The notes: a model not told the origin generated them from the sequence alone. Shown: positions 45,839 to 56,040, counted from the stretch's first letter. The stretch is 64,000 bases of DNA from an uncultured Roseovarius sp. (GCA_947499555.1 CANMOU010000001.1:930001-994000), one strand, 5' to 3'. Numbers and translations are program-made.

Positions 45839-47092
45839 TCACAGCATCGTCATCAGGCGGGCTTTTTCGCCCATATCCTCGCGGCGCGAAATGGCGAGGG
45901 CCAAATCTTCCAGCGTGGCAATCGAATGGCCAGCGCGGAACGCATCCACATGCGGCAGCATCGCGCGGATACCCGTCGCCTTGGGCGCAAACCCATCCCA
46001 GCGCAGAAGCGGATTGAGCCAGATGAGGCGTCTCGCCGACAGGTGCAGGCGCTCCATCTCACGGCTCAGATCGTCGCCCTCGCCTCGATCCAGACCGTCG
46101 GTGATCAAAAGCACCACAGCCCCCTGCCCCATGACCCGCCGGGACCAGTCGCGGTTAAATGCGTGCAAACACGCCCCGATGCGCGTGCCGCCTTCCCAAT
46201 CCTGCGCCTCCTGACCGGCGGCGGCAAGCGCCGCATCCACATCGCGCGTCGCCAGATGCCGGGTGATGTTGGTGAGCCGCGTACCAAAGGTGAACGCATG
46301 CACCCGCGCCCAGCCCGCGCCCTTTTCATTGGCCACCGCGTGCAAAAAATGCAGCACCATGCGGCTATACTGGCTCATCGACCCGGAGATATCACAGAGC
46401 ACCACCAGATTGGGCCATCTTGGCCGGGGTTTCTGCAAATGAATGCGCCGCATCTCACCGCCCCGCCGCATCGCCGCACGCAGGGTCTTGCGGGGATCAA
46501 TCCTGTGACCCGAATGGCTGGGCATGCCTCGGCGCGAGGCGAAGGGCTTCACGGGCAGGCTCAACTTGGCCAGCATGCGCTTGGCTTGCGCCATCTCCGC
46601 TGTGCTCATCTGTTCAAAATCGAGCGTCTTAAGCTTTTCCTCGCGGCTCATGGTCAGCGAGGCGTCAATCTCAATGAGCGTCTCTTCGCCCTCATCGTCT
46701 CGTGCTTCGGGTATCTCGGGCTGAATGCCGTCCAAAAGCGCCTCTGCTGCACGCTTTTCGGCGGCCTTCGCGGTGCGATCCTCCTGCACGCCTCTGATGG
46801 CGGGCAGCATAAGCGACATCATATGTTCCAAGTAGCGCGGATCGCGCCAGTAAAGCCGAAAGACCTGCGCAAAGACCGCGCGTTGCTCGGGTCGGTTCAC
46901 GAAACAGGCGCGCAGGGCGAAGAAGAAATCCTGCTTTGACGTAAACCCCGCTGCCTCCACTGCACGAATGGCGCCCAGCACGCGCCCCGGCCCCACCGGC
47001 AGCCCCGCTTTGCGCAGCGCCCGGGCAAAATGCGTGATGTTATGCGTGAGTTTGGGATTTTCGGGAAGGTCGAGCGGGGCGTATTCAGGCAT
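45839..47092 (-). CDS. coxE: VWA-domain protein, CoxE family
   Basis: A 417-residue protein. The C-terminal half is a von Willebrand A domain with MIDAS motif CDISGSMSQYSR and later VVLLITDGLDRGEGDD. The N-terminal half is helical (HFARALRKAGLPVGPGRV). CoxE works with the CoxD MoxR ATPase in maturing the Mo site of hydroxylases. It lies directly after that ATPase gene. Confidence 0.94.
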   Translation of the reverse strand: MPEYAPLDLPENPKLTHNITHFARALRKAGLPVGPGRVLGAIRAVEAAGFTSKQDFFFALRACFVNRPEQRAVFAQVFRLYWRDPRYLEHMMSLMLPAIRGVQEDRTAKAAEKRAAEALLDGIQPEIPEARDDEGEETLIEIDASLTMSREEKLKTLDFEQMSTAEMAQAKRMLAKLSLPVKPFASRRGMPSHSGHRIDPRKTLRAAMRRGGEMRRIHLQKPRPRWPNLVVLCDISGSMSQYSRMVLHFLHAVANEKGAGWARVHAFTFGTRLTNITRHLATRDVDAALAAAGQEAQDWEGGTRIGACLHAFNRDWSRRVMGQGAVVLLITDGLDRGEGDDLSREMERLHLSARRLIWLNPLLRWDGFAPKATGIRAMLPHVDAFRAGHSIATLEDLALAISRREDMGEKARLMTML

Positions 47093-47102
47093 GCATATCC
47101 CT

Positions 47103-47127
47103 TGGGGGTTTCACCCCCAAACCCCCA
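47103..47127. repeat. Hairpin between the MoxR and CoxE genes
   Basis: TGGGGGTTT and AAACCCCCA pair across a seven-base loop in the 60-base gap. A TTTTT run follows only on the plus strand, so for the cox transcript this is a processing or attenuation stem rather than a terminator. Confidence 0.45.
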
Positions 47128-47152
47128 GGGTTTTTAGCACAAGAATGAAGCA

Positions 47153-48061
47153 TCAGGCCGGTTCAAGAGAGGCTTTCGCCTCATCCAGTATCCGTTTCGC
47201 CTCTGAGCCTTGCAGCTTGGCGATATCATCCTGATATTTCAGGATCGCGCCCAATGTGTCGGCGATGACCTCGGGGCTGAGGCTGATCACATCGAGCGCC
47301 AGCAGGCATTTGGCCCAATCGATGGTTTCCGCCACGCCGGGTTTTTTGAAGAGATCCTCGGTGCGCAATTGCTGCACGAAAGCCACCACCTCGCGGCTCA
47401 GGCTCTCGGCTGCTTCCGGCGCGCGGGCCTGCAGGATCTCGATCTCGCGCTCGAACGTGGGATAATCCACCCAGTGATAGAGACAGCGCCGCTTCAGCGC
47501 GTCATGTACTTCGCGCGTGCGGTTCGATGTTAGCACCACGATCGGCGGTTCAGGCGCGGCGATGGTGCCAAGTTCCGGAATTGTCACCTGAAAATCGCTG
47601 AGCGCTTCAAGCAGGAACGCCTCAAACGGCTCATCGGTACGATCAAGCTCATCAATCAACAGAACTGGCGCGCCACCCTCCTGCGGGCGCATGGCCTGCA
47701 AGAGCGGGCGTTCAATGAGAAACTCTTGCGTGAAAAGCTCTTTGGTCAGGCTTTCACGCTCAACCCCGCCCGAAGCTTCGGCGGCGCGAATGGCAATCAT
47801 CTGTTCGGCGAAATTCCATTCATAGACAGCCGAGGAGGCATCCAGCCCCTCATAGCATTGCAGCCGGATGAGCCGCCGCCCCAGAGAGGCCGCAAGCGCC
47901 TTGGCAATCTCGGTTTTGCCCACACCAGCCTCTCCTTCCAGAAAAACAGGCCGACCAAGACGCAAAGCCAGAAAAATGACCGTGCTGAGCGCCCTGTCGC
48001 AAACGTAATCCTGCCCAGCCAGAAGCCGTTCCACGTCCTCGATACTGTTCATTGCCGCCAT
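47153..48061 (-). CDS. coxD: MoxR-type AAA+ ATPase, CoxD family
   Basis: A 302-residue ATPase. Walker A GEAGVGKT lies at 43-50, Walker B VLLIDELDR, sensor 1 VVLTSNRTREVHDALKRRC. In characterised cox systems CoxD helps to build the sulfur-copper/molybdenum centre. It heads the accessory operon D-E-XdhC-MPT. The ATG at 48061 follows AGGAA at seven bases; starts ten codons upstream and three codons downstream are possible. Confidence 0.93.
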   Translation of the reverse strand: MAAMNSIEDVERLLAGQDYVCDRALSTVIFLALRLGRPVFLEGEAGVGKTEIAKALAASLGRRLIRLQCYEGLDASSAVYEWNFAEQMIAIRAAEASGGVERESLTKELFTQEFLIERPLLQAMRPQEGGAPVLLIDELDRTDEPFEAFLLEALSDFQVTIPELGTIAAPEPPIVVLTSNRTREVHDALKRRCLYHWVDYPTFEREIEILQARAPEAAESLSREVVAFVQQLRTEDLFKKPGVAETIDWAKCLLALDVISLSPEVIADTLGAILKYQDDIAKLQGSEAKRILDEAKASLEPA

Positions 48062-48243
48062 GCGTGTTCCTCTTGTGCCAAAGAACTGCATGTCCGGTCC
48101 CTGAGGTCAAGCTCAGCACCTGCTCGCCTGCCTCCAAAGACCCGCAGAAACCCTTCAATCTTCATTATTTTGCCCAGATTGATCCCTAGCGTTTCGTCGA
48201 TAAAGCCGTGGCAAACGGCCCTGACTATGTTTGAGGATCGAGT

Positions 48244-49209
48244 ATGGCATCCGAATACCCGCCCGTGCTGGACTTATCTCTGTCCGGTCTCAGCTGGGAG
48301 GAATGGCTGGAGCGTCTGGCGACAGAAATGCCGCCCGATGGCTATGCCAAATCTCTCGGTGCCTTGCACGGCGCGGTTTACATCGCAGGCAAACCCACGC
48401 TTCTCGTGAGCTTCGAGACTTTCGACGGCATGAGCGAGACCTCAACCGATGCGCAACCCATCGGCTGGCAAATGGCCAAGGCGCTTGGCTGGTCGCATCT
48501 GTGCCTGACCTCCAAGACCAGAAGTTGGTTCCGCGAGGGCCGGGTCTATGGATTCTTCGATGAATTGATCGACGACGGATTTTTCGAAGAGTTCGACCAC
48601 GTGATCTTTTACGGCGCGGGTCCTTGTGGCTATGCCGCCGCTGCTTATTCGGTCTCTTCCCCCGGCGCCCAAGTTCTTGCGATTCAGCCACAGGCCACGC
48701 TTGATCCCCGCATGACTGAATGGGACGACCGGTTTCGCCGGATGCGCCGCCTGGATTTCACGACGCGCTACGGATATGCGCCCGATATGCTTGATGCCGC
48801 CGACAAGGCCTTTGTCCTCTACGATCCCGAGATAGAGGAAGACGCCATGCATGCCGCCCTGTTCGCGCGCTCTAACATCACACGGTTTCGCATGCGCTTT
48901 ATGGGGCCCAAACTTGAACAGGGTCTGATCCGCATGAAGCTTCTCTTGCGCATTCTGGCGCAGATGAGCGCGAACAAACTCGATAGGCTCAGCCTGGCGC
49001 GCCTCTACCGCGCGCGCCGGTTTGATATTCCCTACCTCAAGGGAGCGCTGTCGCGGCTTGAAGATGACGGGCGGCTCTATTTGGTCGCCCAGTTTTGTCA
49101 TCATGTGCTGCGTCACAATCCCGGGCCTCGCTTCCGCCGGGCGCTGCGCAATTCCTATGATCGCGCAGAAGAACAAGGCGTTTCCATGCCAGAGCGCGAG
49201 AACCTCTAG
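48244..49209 (+). CDS. Conserved Rhodobacterales protein, not a PAPS reductase
   Basis: A 321-residue cytosolic protein. The segment VIFYGAGPCGYAAAAYS near 120 resembles the nucleophile elbow of alpha/beta folds, and the C-terminal part is helical and basic (RLSLARLYRARRFDIPYLKGAL). Relatives are often labelled phosphoadenosine phosphosulfate reductase, but the CxxC/ECG(I/L)H active site of those enzymes is absent. Function unknown. It starts 150 bases from the divergent moxR gene. Confidence 0.85.
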   Translation: MASEYPPVLDLSLSGLSWEEWLERLATEMPPDGYAKSLGALHGAVYIAGKPTLLVSFETFDGMSETSTDAQPIGWQMAKALGWSHLCLTSKTRSWFREGRVYGFFDELIDDGFFEEFDHVIFYGAGPCGYAAAAYSVSSPGAQVLAIQPQATLDPRMTEWDDRFRRMRRLDFTTRYGYAPDMLDAADKAFVLYDPEIEEDAMHAALFARSNITRFRMRFMGPKLEQGLIRMKLLLRILAQMSANKLDRLSLARLYRARRFDIPYLKGALSRLEDDGRLYLVAQFCHHVLRHNPGPRFRRALRNSYDRAEEQGVSMPERENL

Positions 49210-49278
49210 ACCCGCTTTCAAAAGACCCACGTTCAAAGCGCGCTGGCACAGGGGGCGCTGATTGTGTAAGCCACCGCC

Positions 49279-50316
49279 ATGAGCGAGACGCTGACCATTC
49301 CCCGCCCCGACGATTGGCATCTGCATCTGCGCGACGGCGCGGTTCTTCAGGCTGTGCTGCCCGAGACGGCCCGCCACTTCGCGCGCGCCATCATCATGCC
49401 CAATCTTGTCCCGCCGGTCATCACCGGTGCCGATGCCGCCGCCTACCGCGACCGCATCCTGGCGGCCCTGCCCTCGGATATGTCCTTCGAGCCGCTGATG
49501 ACGCTTTACCTGACCGAGAACACGGATCCCTCGGATGTGGCCGCTGCGCAAGCAAGCGGTCTGATCAAGGCCGTCAAGCTCTACCCGGCCGGGGCGACCA
49601 CGAATTCCGCGTCCGGCGTGCGCGATTTCGACAAGGTTCGAGGCGTTTTGGAAAAAATGGCCGAGATCGGCCTGCCCCTTTGCGTGCATGGCGAAGTCAC
49701 AGATGCCGAGATCGATATTTTCGACCGTGAGGCGGTCTTCATAGACCGCGTGCTTGATCCGCTCAGACGCGCCACGCCGGGTCTGCGCGTGGTCATGGAG
49801 CATATCACGACGCGGGATGGCGTGGACTATGTCAAAGCGCATGACGAGGCGCTTGGCGCGACGATCACAACCCATCATCTGGTGATCAACCGCAACCATA
49901 TCCTGGTGGGCGGGATCCGCCCGCACTACTATTGCCTGCCCGTAGCCAAGCGGGAAGAACACCGCCTCGCCCTGCGCGCGGCGGCCACCAGCGGCGACAA
50001 ACGCTTCTTCCTCGGCACAGATAGCGCGCCGCACACTGATCCCAACAAGGAAAGCGCCTGCGGCTGCGCAGGCTGTTTCACCGCGACCAACACGCTTTCG
50101 ATCCTCGCGGAAGTCTTTGAACAGGAAGGCGCGCTTGATCACCTGTCCGGCTTTGTCTCAGAGCATGGCCCGGCCTTTTATGGTCTACCCGTGAATGCCG
50201 ATACCCTCACCCTGACAAAAGGCGCGGCAGTGCCTTATCCGGACAAGATCGACACGGACGACGGCCCCGTCACGCTTTTCGATCCGCAAATGCCGCTGCA
50301 TTGGCGGGTGAGCTAA
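49279..50316 (+). CDS. pyrC: Dihydroorotase, PyrC class II
   Basis: A 345-residue zinc amidohydrolase closing carbamoyl aspartate to dihydroorotate. HLHLRDG near residue 14 gives two zinc His, [13 protein letters not shown] the carbamylated Lys, VVMEHITT and [13 protein letters not shown] further His, and FLGTDSAPH the catalytic Asp. Length fits the E. coli-type enzyme. The next gene is six bases away and pyrE lies 600 bases downstream, so pyrimidine genes are loosely grouped. Confidence 0.97.
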   Translation: MSETLTIPRPDDWHLHLRDGAVLQAVLPETARHFARAIIMPNLVPPVITGADAAAYRDRILAALPSDMSFEPLMTLYLTENTDPSDVAAAQASGLIKAVKLYPAGATTNSASGVRDFDKVRGVLEKMAEIGLPLCVHGEVTDAEIDIFDREAVFIDRVLDPLRRATPGLRVVMEHITTRDGVDYVKAHDEALGATITTHHLVINRNHILVGGIRPHYYCLPVAKREEHRLALRAAATSGDKRFFLGTDSAPHTDPNKESACGCAGCFTATNTLSILAEVFEQEGALDHLSGFVSEHGPAFYGLPVNADTLTLTKGAAVPYPDKIDTDDGPVTLFDPQMPLHWRVS

Positions 50317-50322
50317 CGCACG

Positions 50323-50844
50323 ATGCCTCCGCGCGTCATATGTCTCAACGGGCCATGTGGCGTTGGAAAATCCACTCTTGCCGCTGCGCTAGCCCAGCGG
50401 CTGTGGCAGCGCGATTTACGTCACGCAATTGTCGACCTGGATGCGCTGTCGCAGGTGCATCCGCGATCCCCAGAAGATCGATTTGGACGTGCCACTGCCT
50501 TGAAGGCTGTAGAGCTCCTACGCCCGATTTACACGCATCACAAGATTGAGGTGTTCCTGGTGCCAGCTGTCTTCGAGCACGATCAGGAGCTTGACGAACT
50601 GACGCGCGCTTTACGGGGCGAGGAGCGGTTTCATTGCCTGCTGACCGCATCCATACAAACCCTGAGCGCACGCCTGGCGGGGCGCGAATATGGCGGGGCG
50701 CGACAGCGCCATATCCTGCGCGCAGGTGAACTGCGCCAATCCTTGCCCAAAACATTCACCGCAGATCTTGAACTCGATACGACGGTCCAGGATCCCGACA
50801 AACTGGCTGAGATAGTTATATCTGCCCAAAAAGAACTTGACTGA
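50323..50844 (+). CDS. P-loop kinase-like protein
   Basis: A 173-residue NTP-binding protein. ICLNGPCGVGKSTLAAAL is the Walker A loop (residues about 5-22), IVDLDAL resembles the Asp of shikimate or gluconate kinases, and the rest is alpha/beta. Substrate unknown. Its base use is a little less GC-biased than that of its neighbours. Position between pyrC and pyrE suggests co-transcription, not a proven link to pyrimidines. Confidence 0.85.
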   Translation: MPPRVICLNGPCGVGKSTLAAALAQRLWQRDLRHAIVDLDALSQVHPRSPEDRFGRATALKAVELLRPIYTHHKIEVFLVPAVFEHDQELDELTRALRGEERFHCLLTASIQTLSARLAGREYGGARQRHILRAGELRQSLPKTFTADLELDTTVQDPDKLAEIVISAQKELD

Positions 50845-50913
50845 CTTGATCTTTCTTTTTGCTCCAAATATCCCCGCCGGAGGCATCCAACATCTGCCGC
50901 AAAGGACGCAGCC

Positions 50914-51588
50914 ATGATCCCCAGCTCCTATCCCGACCAGGCTGAAATCGCCCGCCTGACTGCCCGGATGCTCCTGGAAATCGAGGCGGTTCATTTCAAC
51001 GCCGATGAGCCTTTCACGCTGGCCAGCGGCTTGCCCAGCCCGACTTATATCGATTGCCGCAAGCTCATTTCCTACCCGCGAATCCGCGCCACGCTTATGG
51101 ACTTTCTCACCATTACCACAATGCGCAACGCGGGCTTTGAGGCCTTCACCAACATTGCCGGCGGCGAAACCGCCGGTATCCCCTTTGCCGCTTTTGTGGC
51201 AGAGCGCATGGCCCTGCCCATGACCTACGTGCGCAAGAAACCCAAAGGCTATGGGCGCAATGCACGCATCGAAGGCGTGATGGGCGAGACCGACCGCGTG
51301 CTTCTGGTCGAGGACCTGACCACCGATGGTGGCTCCAAGCTCAGTTTCGTGGATGCCATTCGCGACACCGGGGCTTCGTGCGCGCACACCGCCGTCATCT
51401 TCTATTACGGCATTTTCCCCGAAACCGAGAAGACGCTCGGCGATCACGGTGTTGCGTTGCACTATCTGTGCACCTGGCGCGATGTTCTGATCGAGGCGCG
51501 CAAACAGACGATCTTTGACAAAGTCACACTCGACGGGGTCGAATCGTTTCTCGACGATCCGCGCGGCTGGCAGGAGGCCCGGCGCTGA
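50914..51588 (+). CDS. pyrE: Orotate phosphoribosyltransferase
   Basis: A 224-residue enzyme joining orotate and PRPP to [23 protein letters not shown] is the N-terminal hood, [17 protein letters not shown] carries the flexible loop Lys residues, and [18 protein letters not shown] is the PRPP-binding motif. Length is normal. Confidence 0.96.
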   Translation: MIPSSYPDQAEIARLTARMLLEIEAVHFNADEPFTLASGLPSPTYIDCRKLISYPRIRATLMDFLTITTMRNAGFEAFTNIAGGETAGIPFAAFVAERMALPMTYVRKKPKGYGRNARIEGVMGETDRVLLVEDLTTDGGSKLSFVDAIRDTGASCAHTAVIFYYGIFPETEKTLGDHGVALHYLCTWRDVLIEARKQTIFDKVTLDGVESFLDDPRGWQEARR

Positions 51589-51734
51589 GTCGCCGCGCAC
51601 CAGCCGTTGTAAAGACAGTTTTGTAAAAATATTTTTTATGTAGGATTCCGCCTGCTTGCGCGCGGGGATCGCGAAACCTAAAACGATATGTTGACGGCTG
51701 CATGTTCGCCAAGTCAAGATATGGTATTGGCAGT

Positions 51735-51754
51735 CTATCCACAGACTATCCACA
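51735..51754 (+). promoter_or_regulatory. Two phased DnaA-box-like sites upstream of dnaB
   Basis: CTATCCACA occurs at 51735-51743 and 51746-51754, exactly 11 bases apart. Each differs from the DnaA box TTATCCACA only at the first base. The pair lies 72-91 bases before the dnaB start. Confidence 0.5.
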
Positions 51755-51825
51755 TAAAGATACAATTTGCACCTCTCGGGGACCGTTCGATAAGACACGA
51801 TCCCACGGGACAAGAGGGGCAGAAG

Positions 51826-53340
51826 ATGACAGAGATCGCGAGCTTAAACACGACAGGCACATCCTCGGGAATGGCGGCAAGCGCAGGCGTTGAGAATCTT
51901 GAAACGATGCCGCATTCCATCGAAGCTGAACAACAGCTTCTGGGCGCGATCCTTACCAATAACGACATCTACGACCGCGTGGCCAATCTCATTGGCCCGC
52001 AGCATTTCTACGATCCCGTTCATGCGCGGATATTCGAGACCGCGGCAGCGCGTATCGCCAAGGGCAACTTGGCCTCTCCAGTGACGCTGAAAACTTTTCT
52101 CGAAGACGACGAGGGACTGAAGGAACTGGGCGGCCCGGCTTATCTTGCCAGAATGGCCGGCGCCGCCATTTCTGCCTTCGCCGCGCGCGATTATGCGCAG
52201 ATGATTTACGACATGGCCGTGCGCCGCGAACTCATTGGCCTTGGCCATGAAATTGCGGGCAAAGCGATACGGGCCGAGGTTGACAGTGAGCCGCGCGACC
52301 AGATCGTCGAGGCCGAACAAAAGCTCTACAAACTCTCCGAACAGGGCCAGTCCGAAAGCGGATTTCAAAGCTTTCTCAAGGCGGTAACGGATGCTGTTAA
52401 TGTTGCTAACGCCGCCTATCAGCGGGATGGTGGCCTGGCAGGTGTCTCCACGGGCCTGACGGATATGGACAAGAAACTGGGTGGATTGCACCGCTCGGAC
52501 CTTCTTATTCTCGCAGGGCGCCCCTCGATGGGCAAAACCTCTCTTGCGACCAATATCGCTTTCAATATTGCGAAAGCCTACAAACGCGGGGCGCTTCCCG
52601 ATGGCTCTGAAGGGGCTGTCGATGGCGGTGTCGTGGGCTTCTATTCGCTCGAAATGAGCGCCGAGCAGCTCGCCGCGCGGGTTCTGTCAGAGGCATCAGA
52701 AGTGCCCTCTGAACAGATCCGGCGCGGCGACATGACCGAAGCGGAGTTCCGCCGCTTTGTCGAAGCTGCAAAGACGCTCGAATCGTGCCCTCTTTACATC
52801 GACGACACCCCCGCTTTGCCAATCTCCCAGCTTGCGGCGCGTGCCCGTCGGCTGAAGCGGACGCATGGGCTGGATGTCCTGATTGTGGACTATCTTCAGC
52901 TTGTGCGCCCCGCTTCGGCGAAAGACAGTCGTGTGAACGAGGTCTCCGAGATCACCCAGGGATTAAAGGCGATTGCCAAGGAACTGGACATCCCCGTGGT
53001 CGCGCTGTCGCAGCTCAGCCGTCAGGTGGAATCGCGCGATGACAAGCGCCCGCAGCTCAGCGACCTGCGCGAATCCGGTTCGATTGAACAGGACGCCGAT
53101 GTGGTGATGTTTGTCTTCCGCGAAGAATATTACGCCGAGCGCGAGAAACCGTCCGAAGACAAGCTGGAAGAAACCGCCGCCTGGCAGGAACGCATGGAAC
53201 GCCTGCATGGCCGCGCCGAGGTGATCATCGGCAAACAGCGCCACGGCCCCATCGGCACGGTCGAGCTTAGCTTCGAGGGCCGTTTCACCCGATTTGGCAA
53301 CCTCGTGAAGCCCTGGCAACAGGACAGCCAGGAGTTTTGA
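51826..53340 (+). CDS. dnaB: Replicative DNA helicase
   Basis: A 504-residue hexameric 5'-3' helicase that unwinds the replication fork. The N-terminal domain starts at MPHSIEAEQQLLGAILTNND, after a poorly conserved 28-residue lead. Walker A is AGRPSMGKTSLATN, with H2-H4 motifs in FYSLEMSAEQLAAR, VLIVDYLQL and LSQLSRQVE. GGGGC precedes the ATG at 51826. The longer open frame reaching 51688 crosses the DnaA-like sites and is not used. Confidence 0.97.
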   Translation: MTEIASLNTTGTSSGMAASAGVENLETMPHSIEAEQQLLGAILTNNDIYDRVANLIGPQHFYDPVHARIFETAAARIAKGNLASPVTLKTFLEDDEGLKELGGPAYLARMAGAAISAFAARDYAQMIYDMAVRRELIGLGHEIAGKAIRAEVDSEPRDQIVEAEQKLYKLSEQGQSESGFQSFLKAVTDAVNVANAAYQRDGGLAGVSTGLTDMDKKLGGLHRSDLLILAGRPSMGKTSLATNIAFNIAKAYKRGALPDGSEGAVDGGVVGFYSLEMSAEQLAARVLSEASEVPSEQIRRGDMTEAEFRRFVEAAKTLESCPLYIDDTPALPISQLAARARRLKRTHGLDVLIVDYLQLVRPASAKDSRVNEVSEITQGLKAIAKELDIPVVALSQLSRQVESRDDKRPQLSDLRESGSIEQDADVVMFVFREEYYAEREKPSEDKLEETAAWQERMERLHGRAEVIIGKQRHGPIGTVELSFEGRFTRFGNLVKPWQQDSQEF

Positions 53341-53357
53341 TTTTCCTGGCGGCGTCG

Positions 53358-53403
53358 CAAAAGTCTTCTCAAGACTTTTGCCAAGACTTTTCAGAAAAGT
53401 CTT
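53358..53403 (+). terminator. Tandem hairpin terminator after dnaB
   Basis: Two stems share the same arms: CAAAAGTCTT-CTC-AAGACTTTTG, then AAGACTTTT-CAG-AAAAGTCTT. The second arm of the first can also pair with the last arm, giving alternative folds. It begins 18 bases after the dnaB stop. Confidence 0.65.
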
Positions 53404-53469
53404 AGCCCCGCCCGGAAAGAGCCGCCTTTCCACTTGACCCTTGCCCTCATCCTGTCAAAACCACCCCCC

Positions 53470-54507
53470 ATGAGCACCGGACAACTGACCATTGATCTTG
53501 ACGCCGTCATCGCCAATTGGCGGGCGCTTGATGCCAAGACCACGGGCGAAACCGCCGCTGTGGTCAAGGCAGATGCCTACGGTCTCGGCATGGCCCGCGT
53601 GGCGCGGGCCTTGGCCCGGGCGGGCGTACGCACATTCTGCGTGGCTGTCGCCGAAGAGGGCGCAACGCTTAGGGAAGCACTTGGCCCCGGCCCGGCAATT
53701 CATGTCTTTTCAGGCCATATGGCGGGGGATTCCGACATGATCCGCGACATGGATCTCATGCCGATGATCAATTCGGTGGACCAACTGATCCGCCATCTCG
53801 AAGCCGCCCCTCTCACCCGCTTTGGCATCCAGCTTGACACCGGCATGAACCGTCTTGGCATGGAGCCCACGGAATGGGCCGCCCTGCGGGAAATGGCGCT
53901 GGCCGCCCATCCGCTTCTGATCATGTCGCACCTTGCCTGCGCCGATGAGCCGGACCATCCGATGAATGCGCAACAACTTGCGGCCTTCAGAGAGATGACC
54001 GAGGAACTGAATGTTCCCCGCTCTCTTGCGGCGACCGGCGGTATTCTTTTGGGCGAGGCGTATCATTTTGACCTCTGCCGCCCCGGCGTTGGCCTTTATG
54101 GCGGCCTGCCGTTTGCCGGGGCCACACCCGTGGCAAGCCTTGATCTGCCGGTGATCCAGATCCGAGAGCTCAACGAGGGAGAGACCGTGGGCTACGGCAA
54201 TACCTTTACGGCCAAGGCCCCCACTCGAATCGCCACCGTTTCCTCGGGCTATGCCGACGGGATCATCCGCGCGATGGGCCCCAGAACCGTGCTATATGCC
54301 GATGGCGTGCCCTGCCCGATCGCAGGACGTATCTCGATGGATTCCATCAGCGTGAACATCACCGAGATGTCGGGCGAGCCGCGCGCCCTGCGTTTGCTGG
54401 GTCCGGATCAGACCGTGGATGACCTGGCCGATGCGGCAGGTACGATCGGATATGAGGTGCTGACGTCCTTGGGTGCACGCTATGACCGGCGGTATACTGG
54501 CGGATGA
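53470..54507 (+). CDS. alr: Alanine racemase
   Basis: A 345-residue PLP enzyme making D-alanine for peptidoglycan. K33 in [12 protein letters not shown] binds PLP; the second catalytic Tyr is in a C-terminal-domain segment after [10 protein letters not shown], near [10 protein letters not shown]. The ATG at 53470 starts the usual N-terminus [16 protein letters not shown]; an earlier in-frame start has no better ribosome site. Its stop overlaps the mlaE start by four bases, so the lipid transporter genes are coupled to it. Confidence 0.96.
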   Translation: MSTGQLTIDLDAVIANWRALDAKTTGETAAVVKADAYGLGMARVARALARAGVRTFCVAVAEEGATLREALGPGPAIHVFSGHMAGDSDMIRDMDLMPMINSVDQLIRHLEAAPLTRFGIQLDTGMNRLGMEPTEWAALREMALAAHPLLIMSHLACADEPDHPMNAQQLAAFREMTEELNVPRSLAATGGILLGEAYHFDLCRPGVGLYGGLPFAGATPVASLDLPVIQIRELNEGETVGYGNTFTAKAPTRIATVSSGYADGIIRAMGPRTVLYADGVPCPIAGRISMDSISVNITEMSGEPRALRLLGPDQTVDDLADAAGTIGYEVLTSLGARYDRRYTGG

Positions 54508-55289
54508 ACCTGTTCCTGTCCCCTGTGGCGACCCTTGGGCGCAACACGATTGCGGCGCTCGCGATGCTGGGGCGCGTGACGCTTTTCATGCTGTCGGCCT
54601 TCTCGCACATTCTGCGGCCACCGTTTTACCCACGCGAACTGTTTCAGGCGCTGTTGCAGGTGGGCTGGCTGTCGCTGCCTGTGGTGGGTCTCACGGCCAT
54701 TTTCACCGGCGGCGCGCTGGCGCTGCAGATCTATTCGGGCGGCGCGCGCTTTAACGCCGAAGCCGTTGTGCCTCAGATCGTGGCCATTGGCATGGTACGA
54801 GAATTGGGTCCCGTGCTGGTGGGGCTGATGATCGCGGCGCGCGTGACCTCATCGATTGCGGCTGAAATTGCCACGATGAAAGTGACCGAGCAGATCGACG
54901 CGCTGACCACGCTTTCCACCCATCCGATGAAATACCTCGTCGCACCGCGTGTTCTGGCCGCTCTCGTCACCGTGCCCATTCTGGTGGGTATCGGCGACAT
55001 CATCGGCATCCTCGGGGGCTACACGGTCGCCGTGCAAAACCTTGGCTTCAATGCGGCCACCTATATGCAGAACACGGTCAATTTCCTCGAGGCGCGCGAC
55101 ATCATATCGAGCCTTGTCAAGGGCGGCGTCTTCGGCGTCATCGCCGCGCTTATGGGCTGCTATTACGGCATGGACTCTGGCCGCGGCGCCCAAGGCGTGG
55201 GCCGCGCCACCAAAGGTTCGGTACAGGCCGCGGCTGTGCTGATCCTGGCCGCCAACTTCGTGCTGACGGGGGTGTTCTTCTCGATATGA
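54504..55289 (+). CDS. mlaE: Phospholipid ABC transporter permease, MlaE family
   Basis: A 261-residue permease with about five to six membrane segments. [24 protein letters not shown] and [33 protein letters not shown] are the MlaE core, and [28 protein letters not shown] its C-terminal signature. It forms a transporter with the ATPase encoded next (ATGA overlap). MlaD- and MlaC-type genes are missing here. Confidence 0.95.
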   Translation: MNLFLSPVATLGRNTIAALAMLGRVTLFMLSAFSHILRPPFYPRELFQALLQVGWLSLPVVGLTAIFTGGALALQIYSGGARFNAEAVVPQIVAIGMVRELGPVLVGLMIAARVTSSIAAEIATMKVTEQIDALTTLSTHPMKYLVAPRVLAALVTVPILVGIGDIIGILGGYTVAVQNLGFNAATYMQNTVNFLEARDIISSLVKGGVFGVIAALMGCYYGMDSGRGAQGVGRATKGSVQAAAVLILAANFVLTGVFFSI

Positions 55290-56032
55290 TAGAACTTTCC
55301 GACGTCCACAAAGCCTTTGGCGATAACCACGTTCTGCGGGGTGTGAACCTCTCGATCCCCAAGGGCACGTCGATGGTGATCATCGGCGGCTCGGGCACGG
55401 GCAAATCCGTGGCGCTGAAATGCATTCTGGGGCTGATCCGGCCCGACAGTGGCCTCATTACGCTCGACGGCAAGGACGTGACCAAAGGTGACCGCGATGC
55501 CTTTCTGGCCCGGTTCGGCATGCTCTTTCAGGGCGGTGCGTTATTTGACTCCCTGCCCGTCTGGCAAAACGTGGCCTTCCGCCTTCTGCGCGGGTCTCTG
55601 AAACGCCCCAAGGACGAGGCGCGCGAAATCGCGATTGAAAAACTGCGCCGCGTAGGACTGACACCCGATCAGGCGGACAAGCTTCCCGCCGAGCTTTCGG
55701 GCGGCATGCAAAAGCGCGTCGGGCTGGCCCGCGCCATTGCCGCGGAACCGGAGATTATTTTCTTTGATGAGCCCACTACGGGCCTCGACCCGATCATGTC
55801 GGGCGTGATCAACGAACTCATTCGCGAGATCGTGGTTGAGATGGGCGCCACGGCGATGACCATTACCCATGATATGACCTCGGTCCGCGCAATAGCCGAT
55901 AATGTCGCGATGCTTCATGGCGGCAAAATCCGCTGGACCGGGCCGGTGGCCGAGATGGACGCCTCGGGCGATCCCTATCTGGAGCAGTTCATCACCGGGT
56001 CAGCGGACGGGCCGATTGAGGCTGTGCGGTGA
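55286..56032 (+). CDS. mlaF: Phospholipid ABC transporter ATPase, MlaF family
   Basis: A 248-residue ATPase: Walker A IGGSGTGKSVALK, Q-loop MLFQGGALFDSLPVW (typical of the Mla branch), signature LSGGMQKRVGLARAIA, Walker B IIFFDEPTTGLDP, switch His in TITHDM. It drives lipid movement between membranes with MlaE. Two hairpins follow the stop. Confidence 0.95.
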   Translation: MIELSDVHKAFGDNHVLRGVNLSIPKGTSMVIIGGSGTGKSVALKCILGLIRPDSGLITLDGKDVTKGDRDAFLARFGMLFQGGALFDSLPVWQNVAFRLLRGSLKRPKDEAREIAIEKLRRVGLTPDQADKLPAELSGGMQKRVGLARAIAAEPEIIFFDEPTTGLDPIMSGVINELIREIVVEMGATAMTITHDMTSVRAIADNVAMLHGGKIRWTGPVAEMDASGDPYLEQFITGSADGPIEAVR

Positions 56033-56040
56033 CAAAGGCC

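Noticed and set aside
48442-50142. A 566-codon minus-strand open frame
   Set aside because: It runs antisense through the gene at 48244 and through pyrC, both well supported; composition is that of a shadow frame.
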